From the NCBI GenBank assembly GCA_008330645.1, contig VLTN01000007.1, forward strand, positions 372,001 through 436,000: a stretch of 64,000 nucleotides of DNA, written 5' to 3'. The translations under genes were made by a program, and so were the position numbers. The notes beneath the pieces were generated by a model. That model was not told where the DNA came from. It worked only from the letters and a program-made list of their open reading frames with translations, and made no database searches. Source of the stretch: Cafeteria roenbergensis (Eukaryota > Sar > Bigyra > Bicosoecida > Cafeteriaceae). Positions 10,929 through 21,100 of this stretch are shown one piece after another (the first letter of the stretch is position 1; each line of letters starts with the position of its first letter).

Positions 10929-11504
10929 ATGCGTGGCGCAAGTGCAGCGGCAGCGGTTTTGGCACTTGTGCTGTCTCAATGCGCGGCGAGCCATCATCCG
11001 CATCTGCAGCAGCACGGCCACCACAAGGCGCAGCACGCACGCCTCCGGCACCAACGACCTCACCGCGAGCAGAGGGCACCGCACGGGCTCGGCCCGCAGC
11101 CAGCAGGCGCAGCCCTTGGCCCCAGCGCGCAGGTGCCGTGGGACCACAGCGAGCCGGACGCCACACCAGTCCACGACCTGACGATGTCACGGCTCAAACT
11201 TGGGATGTTTACGGACGGGGCTGCTTCGGGGACCGATGGGGCTGACTCGTTTGCCAGCGCTGTCAGCTTTTTGGCCAAAGCGAGGCTGAGCCAGGACTCG
11301 GCAGGCGGCGACCTCCAGCCAGACGGGACGCTGAGCAGCACGGACGCGGCCTCGGCAAGTCGACTTCACCTGGCGTCGCCTGAGGCGTACGGCACAGACA
11401 GGGCGGACCAAATCCTTGCCGACCAGGCAACGGGTGCGGAGACGGGGCCGAGCCCCAAGTACGAGGAAATGCCCATTGCGATGTTCACCGACGCGCGCGG
11501 CTGA
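10929..11504 (+). CDS. small secreted protein, unrecognised
   Basis: 191 residues from ATG 10929. The N-terminus MRGASAAAAVLALVLSQC followed by AAS is a typical signal peptide with cleavage near residue 21. A His/Arg/Gln-rich segment (about 22-75) follows, then a Ser/Asp/Gly-rich acidic half. A short motif occurs twice: LGMFTDGA (about residues 93-100) and IAMFTDAR near the C-terminus. I do not recognise the family. Third-position GC looks lower than in the neighbours, so it could be fast-evolving or recently gained. An upstream in-frame ATG at 10743 would add 62 residues and bury the signal peptide, so I prefer 10929. It is convergent with the TTL gene, with 125 bp between stops. Confidence 0.5.
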   Translation: MRGASAAAAVLALVLSQCAASHHPHLQQHGHHKAQHARLRHQRPHREQRAPHGLGPQPAGAALGPSAQVPWDHSEPDATPVHDLTMSRLKLGMFTDGAASGTDGADSFASAVSFLAKARLSQDSAGGDLQPDGTLSSTDAASASRLHLASPEAYGTDRADQILADQATGAETGPSPKYEEMPIAMFTDARG

Positions 11505-11629
11505 CTGAGATGCGGAGAGTGCGCGCAATCCCGCGCTGTAGCGTGAGTGTCACGCGCCGGCGGCGCAGCGTGAAACGTTATTCCCCTTTCGCCCCCCGGG
11601 CAGCGATTTGGCCGCGGCCGCACGCTCAC

Positions 11630-13459
11630 TCACTCGCAAGCAGCAGCGTCGCCTCCAGCACTGACACTGACGTCCATGTCCTGCACGTGCCAGTCCATGC
11701 TCAGCACCGGGTCCCATCCGTTCGCCTCGCCCAGCCGGAAGCCGCCGTCCGTGCCCGGCAGAGCGCCTTCGAGCGAGTCTCGCAGCGCAACGGGCTCGAC
11801 GCCGTCCCACTGAGCCCACGACGGAACCGCTGGCGACCGCGCCCTGGCCGCCAGCGAGGCGCGGATCTCCGGCCCTGCTCCCGGCTCCACGAACTTGCCG
11901 GCCAGCTTCGCGCGCACCATGGGCATGAGCGACGTCTCCATGGTGTCGTCGAGCAGGTTGCTGATGAGGCCCTGGAGGCGCCCTCCCGTCTGCTTCAGGT
12001 CCGGCCCAGCGTTCACTTCGAGCAGCATGGGGCGCAGGTCGGTCGACCTAACTACGAAGTCGAGCCCGTACAGCTCGTACGCGTTCGGGAGGGGCATGAA
12101 ACCGCCAACGCTCCCCTGCAACGAGGCGAAGAGCCGGGCGACTGCCTCGCGAACCCCGCCATACACCACCCTCGTCGCTTCTTCGCCCCAGTGCGCCCCG
12201 CTGGCCGCGCATGCAGCAGCGTGCGCGGAGCCAGCGCCCGGCCCCGCGGCCCCCTGCTCGCCGGGCGCGTCCAACGCCTCGGGCAGCTCCGACAGCAGGC
12301 GCACGGACCTGGCCTCGTCGAAGCCCGCTCGCTCGGCCGCGAAGCACGTGTTCGTGATGAGCGAGTGAGCGGCCTCGCCCACCAGCTCCCCACCGGCAGC
12401 GCCGGCAGCCTTGGCGTGCGGCAGCGTGGCCAGCAGCACCAGCGCCTGCCGGTACACGTACACGTCCAGCGCCCCCCTCGCCATCACGTACACCCGCAGA
12501 TGAAACTTCCTGCCCCCCAGGGCAGTGAGGGGCGGCGCCACGTAGCGCTGGAGCACCCACTGGGCCACGTCAGGCCACGAGGCCGTCGCCTTGACAGCGT
12601 CGTCGAAGCAGCGCACCAGGTGCAGCTCCCCGCCCTTGTTGCCCATGGACGGCTTCAGCAGCCACACCGGCCCTCCGGGCTCTGCCGAGTCCGGAAGGAT
12701 CTCGCCGACGTCCTCGTCAAGCGAGGCTTGGATGGCCGCCCGCCGCCCGCCGTACGCGCGAGCAGCGCTGGAGCTGGTGGTCGCCTCGAACAGGTCCACG
12801 ACCGTAGACTCCGGCACGAAGCAGCCCAGGGATGCCTGAGCGGTAGCCATGGGGCCAGAGGGGGCTCTGCCGCCGCCCGCCACGCCGGCGCGCCTGGCGG
12901 CCGACTTGCGCTCGCAGCCGTCAACATGGGCGGCGAGGTTGGCCTTGCGAATGAGACTCTTGCGAATGCAGAAGGAGTTGGCGACCACTGCGGCAGGAGT
13001 TCTTCAAACACGCGGGCGCGGAGGCGTGGAGGGCGGGCGCCGCCCGTCGCACCCGCACGGCGTGAGCGCAGGCCGCGCGCGGCCAAGACGCAAGGCGGCA
13101 ACCTTCGGCGGTCTGGCTCTGGAGCCAAGAGCGCAGGTTCCCCGCCGCTGGTGCTTTGTGGGCGCTGCTGGCGCAACCTCACAGTGCGGCTTTCGCATCA
13201 CAAGCTCCCAAGGAATTCGCTCGTACTCGTCAACGAATGCCACAGCCTGGTCCTTTGCGGCCTTTGGCGCGCTGGCAGCAATGGCGCGGATGCTCGGCGA
13301 CCGGCGCACTGCGCCCAGCCGCAGCAAGCGCCGCTGGTACGGGCAGTCAGAGTCCACCACAACCACGGCAGGAACCTCCGCGGCACCCTCGCGGGCACCG
13401 ACCCCGGCCGCATAGGCAGCCCGGCTCGCGGCGCATTCCAAGCCGGCCAGCCAGCTCAT
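11630..13459 (-). CDS. tubulin-tyrosine-ligase (TTL) family protein
   Basis: 544 residues from exons 13459-13183 and 12987-11630. TTL-family ATP-grasp enzymes ligate amino acids to proteins, classically Tyr, Glu or Gly to tubulin tails. Exon 1 carries VVVVDSDCPYQRRLL and FVDEYERIPWELVM; exon 2 continues VANSFCIRKSLIRKANL, the N-domain signature best matched by Pby1/plant-type TTL proteins. The splice (donor CACT|GTGAGG, acceptor GCCGCAG|TGG) yields KPHLVANSFCIRK. ATP-grasp elements follow: WLLKPSMGNKGG (about 201-212), QRYV...RKFHLRVYV (about 235-255) and DFVVRSTDLRPMLLEVNAGP (metal-binding Glu and Asn, about 400-420). No SurE domain is seen ahead of it, unlike fungal Pby1. The natural substrate is unknown. 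The ATG at 13459 is chosen because conserved sequence starts soon after and the upstream gene ends at 13551. Confidence 0.85.
12988..13182 (-). other. intron of the TTL gene (195 bp)
   Basis: Donor CACT|GTGAGG at 13183/13182 and acceptor CGCAG at 12988. Phase 1. Removal restores the conserved TTL N-domain motif across the junction. Confidence 0.85.
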
Positions 13460-13550
13460 GTTCGCGTGTGTGGTCGAACGCCCAGAGCGGCGCTCGAGGG
13501 GCTCTGATCGCAGCAACTTCCACTTCTTTGCGCTCCGGCAAACATCACAC

Positions 13551-14589
13551 TCATTCGTCATCGCTCTCGTCGTCTTCGTCGCTGTCCCCCTCGTCATCGC
13601 TCTCGTCCTCGTCGTCGTCGTCGTCGCCGTCGTCGCTTCCGTCTTCGCCAGCCTCGTCGTCCCCGTCACCGTCGTCGCCCGCTGCGGCGGCGAGCTCGCC
13701 GGAGAATTCCTTGATCCTGTACAGGCTGGTGAGCTTCTTGCGGTGGCCGGCGAGGCGCACGCCGACGGCGTCGCAGTCTGCTTCAGTGAAGCCCGCCTCG
13801 GCAATGAACGCAAGATCGTCAAAGCCCTGCTCCAGCATGGCGGTGTAGAGCGACTCGAGCCCGATGGCTCGCAGCCAGTCAAGCAGCCTTCCCTGAACAC
13901 CCCGGCCCTTCCCGGAGGCCGCTTCGATGGCACAAAGGACGGCCTCAAAGCCGGCCGAGCGCGCCGTCTCCGCAGGCGTCAAGCCTCGCGCGTCCTTGGC
14001 GTCGGCTTGGGCACCGAACGAGATCAGCTCGGCGGCGGCCGCCTCGTGGCCGAAGCCAGCCGCGAAGTGGAGGGCGGTGTGGCCGTACGCGTCTTGCGCG
14101 TCAGCAGGCGCGCCGGCCTGCAGCAGCGAGCGGACCGCCGCCGCGTGGCCGAACCGCGAGGCCAGGTGCAGGGCGCTGAACCCGTCGCCGGGGGACTTGG
14201 ACGCGACGTCCGCTCCCGCCGCTAGCAGAGAGCGGCACGCAGACGCGTTGCCGTCGGCAGCCACAAAGTGGAGGGGCGTCCAGCCCGCATAGTCCTGCGC
14301 CTCGCAGGCGGTCGGGAAACACGGGCTCGTCGGCGCGCTCATCGCGTTGCGTGAGCAGGGGCCTGACTCGACCGCGAAGCCGCGGCCCTGAAAAGGCGCG
14401 CGATGCGCCATGCATGCACGGGGGCACAGGCTGGGAACCTTGAGAGACTGGCGCCCTTGGGAGGGCACCGCGCGCAAGGCCAGGCGGGCTCACGGCATCA
14501 AGAGGGCTGTCCACGTTGCCGCCCGCGCTTGCCCACTCCTGAAGGCGGCCCACGTCGCCCGCGCGAGCAGCGACAACGACTGCCTCCAT
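13551..14589 (-). CDS. ankyrin-repeat and SAM-domain protein with acidic tail
   Basis: 279 residues from exons 14589-14494 and 14294-13551. Exon 1 (MEAVVVAARAGDVGRLQEW, 32 residues) is the first ankyrin helix pair. The intron (donor GCC|GTGAGC, acceptor GCGCAG|GAC) is removed in phase 0 to give NVDSPLDADYAGWTPLHF, a proper ankyrin hairpin. Three further clear repeats follow (GFSALHLASRFGH, GHTALHFAAGFGH, GLTPAETARSAGF) to about residue 165. A SAM domain follows (LLDWLRAIGLESLYTAML, about 168-229), then a nearly pure Asp/Glu tail (240-279). SAM domains self-associate or bind other SAM domains, and ankyrin stacks bind protein partners, so an adaptor role is likely. The partner is unknown. It lies 91 bp upstream of the TTL start, on the same strand. 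Confidence 0.85.
14295..14493 (-). other. intron of the ankyrin-SAM gene (199 bp)
   Basis: GTGAGC donor adjoining 14494 and GCGCAG acceptor adjoining 14294. Phase 0, falling inside the first ankyrin hairpin. Confidence 0.8.
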
Positions 14590-15115
14590 GGAGGGGAGCG
14601 GCCCGCACTCTGTGCTCGCGTCGAGGCGGGGCCTCCACGCGCTGTGGCAGCGACGGCCGTTGATGCCGTGCAGAGCCGGTCTGGTTTGCACTCATCGCAA
14701 GTTGACAGTCCGCCCCTCGCTCGCCGGGCCCTGCGCTCGCAGCTTCGCAACACTCGGCCGGCCACGCGCTCGGCCTGGCCAGCGGCTTGCGCAACCGCAG
14801 CTGCAACTGCGCGGTCGTCGGGGCTCGCGGTGCGCCCGCCCACGGCTCAGCAGGGCGCCGCCGTGAGGCACCTGTCGCCCGGCGCCAGGATTTCGACTTT
14901 GGCGCTCCGTTGCCTCTGTGAGCGCTGGCAGGGGGGGGCGCAGCGACGGGGATGCAGTCTCGTGACTCGTGGTTCCGGTCCCGGGGCTGATGGGCAGCCG
15001 AGTGCCGCGAGTATAGAGTCGAGTGGTTGTTGGGGAAGCCGCGCGCGCGCGCCCGCCTGTCCACTGCGTGTTCCGGTGCTGGCCCGTTTGCTTCGCGCAG
15101 CTGCCAGCGACCAAC
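14590..15115. promoter_or_regulatory. divergent promoter region, ankyrin-SAM / AP2-PHD
   Basis: About 526 bp between ATG 14589 (minus) and ATG 15116 (plus). A weak TATA-like GTATAGAG at 15011-15018 lies about 100 bases before the AP2-PHD start. Nothing else is recognised. Confidence 0.45.
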
Positions 15116-18100
15116 ATGGACAACCCGTCTCCGCACAGCAGCACCGGGCCCGGGAGGTCTGAGCACTGGGAGGAGGCCGCAGCATTCATGGCCGCCGTCA
15201 GCGAAGGCCTCGGAAGGCCGCTGGCGGGAGGCACGCCCACAAGCGACCACGCAGGACCACGTGGGCGTGTGGACGGCGCGTCACTGCTGGTTGAGGCTGC
15301 GCAAGCGCCCAGCTCCGGCCTGCGCGTCATCGCCAGCAGCTCGGACGACGGTCTCGGCCTCGGTCTCGGGCTGGTCACCAGCAGAAGCGCCGGCAGCGGG
15401 GGCAACCGGGCCCCGTCCCGCTCCCCCCTGGCAGGCATGATTGCGCCGTTGATTGGGGTGCCGGGTGTCCCCGCGGGCACGGTGGCAGTGGGCGTGACCC
15501 TGACGGCGTCTGCCCCGTTCGGCCACGTCCCGACCCGCCATCTGCCCGGCCGCCCCGGAGCCTTCACAGCCACCGCCCCCCCCGGAGCCCTCGCAGCCGT
15601 GCCTGCGCTGGCAGTGCCCCCCGGCGCCTTAGGCTACTCCTCCGCCTCCTCCGTCTCGTCCTCGGCGTCGGGAGGCAGAGCAGCGGCAGCAAGAGCCGGC
15701 GCTGGTGGCGGTGGCGGGCTGGGCGGCAGAGCGGGGGCTGCCCCCTCGCCGGACGGCAGCAGCTCTGTGCTCAGCGGCTCGCGCGCGTTCTTCAACCGGT
15801 CCCCAGCCCAAGGCGGCGGGGGGGCCTTCGCACACGGCATCCTCGCGGGCTCCACGCCCTCGGCCGGCATGTTCCTGTCCGAGCAGTCGCCGGTCAGCAG
15901 AGGCCGGCTCGGCCGCCCCGGTATCCTCTCCGGCGCCCCCCCGCTGGCCCAGGACGGGCGTCCCGCCCCGGCACCCTTCGGGCCCGGCCCAAGCGCTGGA
16001 TACGCCCGCCCCGCCCTGCCCTCGCCATCCCTCGGCGCCGCAGACGCTCTGCTCGGCGGCACCAGCGCAGAGCTGCAGGGGCCGGGCGGAGCGGCCATGC
16101 CCCCCCCGCGAGTCGCACCCCCCGTGGCCGCCAGGACCCGAGACGAGCCCCAGCACCCCCCCGTGTCGCCCCTGCCGGTGGAGGGGGGCTTCCGCGGCGT
16201 CAGGCTCTCGCGCCGCGGCGTGTGGGTCGCCTCTCTCCGGGTGCAAGGCCAAAGCCGGCACCTCGGGCGGTTTCACTCGGCTCTGCAGGCGGCGCGGGCG
16301 TTTGACGAGGCGAGCATCGCCGTGAACGGGCGGGGCGCCTGGCTCAACTTGGACGACGAGCGGGAGGCCGCCATCCGCCGCGTGGCCGCGAGGACGAGGC
16401 GGCTGGAGAGCGGCCTGTCGGAGCACGCGGACCCGCACTGGGGCCGCGCAGGCTACGAGCCAGCGACGGTGGCTGCAGCCAGACGAGCGGCGGCTCTGGC
16501 CGAGGAGGCCACCTGGCAGAAGCGCCGAGCGGCGATGACGGCGCTCGGAGGCAGCGTCCACTCGCGTGCGCCGCCCATCAACGTCAGCCCGCACATGTCC
16601 GGGGCAGGCCTCTTCGACGCGACAAGCCGCCTGTCGGACGAGAAGGCGATTCCTGGCCTGGGCAGCGCGGGGCTCGCCGGCCGGCCGCAGGGGCCGGCGA
16701 GGGGCGCAGCCGCCTCGCCGCGAGGCAGCGGGGGCGACGCCGGGGGCGGCAGGGGCGCGGCCGGGAGCGGGTCCAAGGGCAAGCGGTCCGGTTCCTCAGG
16801 CAAGCGCCGTCGCGGCCGCGACGCCCACTGCCTCGCGTGCATGGACGACCCCTCGGCAGAAGCCTGCAACGCGTGCGGGTGCGCGCGCTGCAGCCGGCGG
16901 CGGTTCCGTGACCTCATGCGGCTCTGCGTCGACTGCGGCGCTCGCTGGCACGTCTTCTGCTGCCCCGTGCCGCCGCCCAGACCGCTCAAGGGGGAGAAGT
17001 GGGCGTGTCCCGCTTGCGCGCCGGAACACTCTGGCGCTCGCTCTGACGGGATGATCGTGAAACCGCGGGGCGAGGCCAAGGCCACCGCAGACTTTACTGC
17101 CGGCGTCAAGCTGGGAAGCTCGAGCAGTGGCAGCGGGGACAGCGGCAGCGCGGGCAGCGGCAGCGGCAGCGGTGCCGAGGCCTTTGCGAACGCAGCAGCG
17201 CGCGCAGCGTCGAGCATCCTGGAAGGCTCGCGCGGCGCCGCTCTCACGCTGGAGCAGACGGACCTGATTGCTGAGTTTGCCGCGGAGGCGGAGCGCCAGG
17301 CGGCCATGTCAGACGCTGAGGTGCGCGCTGCCCGCCGAGCCAAGGGCGACGGAGCCGTCCCTGGCTCCTCGAGCTCCGACTCCTCGGCCAGGTTCGACCT
17401 GCCGATGCAGCGGCGCCGCGGCAAGATCGACGTCCCGAGCATCCTGGCGCCGCCCGGGAGCGACGCTCTGCTCATGCAGCAGCAGCGGAAGAAGCAGCCG
17501 CGAGGCGTGGCCGTGGACGTGGACAAGATCGCCTTCATCCTCGGGGCAGCCTCCTCCTACCGCGGCGCAGCTGGCGCCGATGCCGACGCTGCCCTCCCAG
17601 CATCGGCAGCTCTCGCGGCAACAGGAACTGCTTCGCAGGCGCCTCCGCAGGCGGCTCCGCAGGCGCCTCTGCCGCCCGCCTCCTCCTCATCATCCTCCTC
17701 CTCTTCGTCATCGTCATCATCGTCGTCCTCCTCCTCCTCAGACCCGACTGCGTCCGGCGCCGAGGCGCTTGCCAGCGAGAGTGCTGTCGACCGAGACGAG
17801 CAGTCAGCGGCAGGCGCAGCCGCCGGCGCGATGGATGCCGATGCGCTCGCCGCCGCCTGGCTGCAGGGTGCCGACATCCCCGTCAGCGCGGCCGCGCCTG
17901 CCCCAATGACGGCCGGAGCAGCAACCGTGCCGTCGGCCGCGTCGCCTGAGGTCAAGGCCGAACCCGCTGCACCCCCTCCCTCGTCCGAGTCCGGTGCCGA
18001 CGCCATGGCCAGGGCTTGGCTCGCTGGCGCCCCCTTGGCGCCCGGCGACGCGGCGGCTGCGGACCTGGCCGCAGCAGCAGCAGAGCCGATTGAGGCTCCC

Positions 18101-21100
18101 TCGCTCCCCGAGGGTGGCAAAGGCATTGCCTCAGTGCAGAGCCTCGGTGACAAGCCGGCTCTGCCCGCCGGCGGGTCCGAACCCTCCCTACGCCCGGCGT
18201 CCGTGGAAGAGCTTTTGGCGGCGAACCCGGGAGCGAGCCGGTCGCGCGCCCCGCTGTTCGGCCCTGGCTTGCTCGCCGACGCCGACGCTGGAGCGGACCC
18301 CACGGGGGCGGGCCTGGGCGCTGCCCTGGCTCGCAACTCCACGCTGACGGACGCTGGCTGGTTCGACACGGACGCCATTGACTCCGTGCTCTGTGATCCA
18401 GACGCCGACTCGGCTCTCCGCCGAGTGGCCGCACTGGCCGCGCAGCGAACTCCCGCCGCAAGGGCCGCTGCGGCAGCAAGGGCGCGCGGCGGCATGTGCG
18501 CCCGCAGCCCCGAGGCGCTGGAGCTAACGTCCCTGGCGATGGGGCTTGTGCGGGCAGCGGCCTCGGAGCAGGAGGGTCGCACCCAAGGCGAGCGCAGCGC
18601 AGCGCCCTCCGCACCACCCGCTGCCTCCTCCTCCTCCTCCTCCTCCTCCTCTCCGTCGCTGGCTGCTGCGGAAGGAGCGACCCCTGCACAAGCAGAGGCA
18701 CGCCGAAGCGCAGAGCCGCAGGGCGGCCCTGCCGACTGTGGCCCAGCCTCTGGCCCGCCCAGCTGGCTTGCCGGCCTGCCTGGCACGGTGGCCACGCCGC
18801 TCGACGCAGCCGCCTCCGTTCCCAGCCACCAGGCAGCAGTGGAGGCCAGCCTCGCGTTTGGAAGGCCCTCCCCGCAGCCTGCCGCTCTGAGCGAGGTGGC
18901 CGCCTTGCTCAAGAGCGCCGAGCGGTCGCCTTCAGCAGCTCCCCCTCGCAGCGAGGGCTCTGCCGAGTCCGCCCAGGCAGGCGCGTCCAGGCCGTCCGAA
19001 GATTCCTCGCGCCCGTGGGAGTCGCTGCGCCAGGCAGTGGATGCCGCCTACGCCCGAGCCGGAGTCCCGCTGGCAGAGGTGGCTCGCAGCGCCACACCGC
19101 CCCTCGAGCCAGCCGGCGCCGGCAGCGTCGTCACTCACGACCACGGCGGGATGGAGCGGTGCCTCGCCTCACACGTCGTCCGAGCAGGCCACCGCCGCCG
19201 CCGCCGCCACTTGGCAGCCGTGGCAGGCGTCAGTGGCGCTGGAGCCGCAGCTGCAGGCGAGGGCGGGCCCCAGAGCGCGGGACTGGGCGTGGACGAGGCT
19301 GCGGTGTGGGGGGCGGCCGCGGCTGCCGCGGCCCTTCCCTCCTTCACCGGCCGCCTGCTCTCCCCGCTGGACGCCGCGGCCGAGATGGCGGGAACCGCGG
19401 GCAGCGCGGCGGGCCGCCACACGGACGAGCGCGGCAGGCCGTGGTGGCGCACGGCCGGGAAGGGGGCGACGCCCGTCGCAGCGGGGCCAAAGGCGGCTAC
19501 GGCGGCCGATGGCCGGCCGCGCGAGGGACGCTTCAGCCTGTTCCGCCCCACCCTCCGCTGGCCTGCGCACGACCTGGACGAGGAGGCGGCGGCGGCAAGA
19601 GAGGCCTGGACGGCTCTGCGGGCGGCTGCGCTCAGCCGGAAGGTGCACAGGAGCCGGGGCGGGGCAGACGGCTCGGCGGTGCGCGCCGCGCTGCGGGCGG
19701 CCCGGCGCCGCGGGGAGGCGGCCACTCTGGGAGCAGCAAGGCAGCGCGCGCGTCGCGCCATCCTCACCGCTCTCTCGGCGCCGGGCGGCCCCATCGGCGC
19801 CAGTGCCGCGGAGGGCGAGCTCGCCAGAAGCCAGGAAGCGGCAGTGGCGCGGGCGATCCGCCGCCTTGCCCTCTGCCCGAGCGACACCGCATCGCTCCCT
19901 GCCCTCGGCAGGCTGCTTGAAGGCACCATCCCCAGGCTGAGCGCAGGAGGGGGGCGGCGGCTTGCTTCGCTGCTCGACGACTTGCTCAGCGACGCGGACG
20001 GCGTCGTGAGCGAGACGCAAGCGGCGCTGCTCGCCACCCGCGCGGCAGAGTCCACCAACGCGTCCACGCCGGCGACGGCGGCGGGGGGCGCGGGCCGAAA
20101 GCGCGGCTCGGCGGCGGCGGCGGCCGCGTCGCAGGCGGCTGCGGCAAAGGCCGCGGAGGATGCGGCCATCGGGCTGGGGGAGGGAGGCGGCACCGTTCCC
20201 TACGCCCAGTGGGGCTGGGGCCCCTCCATGGTCGGACGGCAGCCTCTTCGGCAGACAGCGGTGGCCAACGCGGCGGCGACCATCGTCAGGGACGCGCTGC
20301 CTGGCGGCGAGGGGTCCAGCTCTGCGGCCGGGGGGGATGGCGGAGCCGGCGGGTCGGGCCGTCGCCGCCGCGGGCGCGGGAGCTCCGGCCGGCAGGGTGG
20401 CAGCTCAGGCTCGGGCGGGGCGTCGGCAGGCGACGGGGGCGATGGGGAGCGCGGCGCAAGCCTCACCGCCCTCGCAGGCATGGTCCCGGGCACAGTGTGG
20501 GCCCCGAACGACGGCCACGGCTGGACCGCTGGCGACGATGGCGCCGCGTCGGCAGCGCACGGCAGCGATAGCGAGGCTGGCCGGTCGGGGCTGCGCTCGT
20601 CCTCGCGGCAGAGGGGGCAGCGGCAAGACGCCATCTCTGAAGGGAAGCGGAAGCGCGGGCGGGAAGGGGCGCGATCCAACGCCACGGCTCGCCGCGTCGG
20701 GCTGGGCGGGGGCGAGGAGGACGAGGAGGACGGCGAAGACGAAGAGGACGAGGAGGCGGCAGCGTGGGCGACGAGGCGTTTTGCCCGGGCAGGCCGACGC
20801 GCCGGGCGCAACCCGCTCGCTGGCGGCGCAAGTGTTGCCGACGATGGCGACGAGGACGACGAGGACGACGAGGACGACGAGGACGAGGATGACCCCGAAG
20901 ACGATGACGAGGAGGAAGGCGAAGGGCTCAAGGGCGGCCGCGGGGCAGGCGCTGGCGGCGCCAGTGGCAAGCAGAGCCGGGCCGGGACTGCCAGCGCGAG
21001 GACCAAGTTCCAAGGCCTCGACGACGACGACGATGAGGACATCGACTCCCTGCTTGGGATGAAGAGCTCCGGGGCAGCTGGCAGCAACTCCGGCTCGCAG

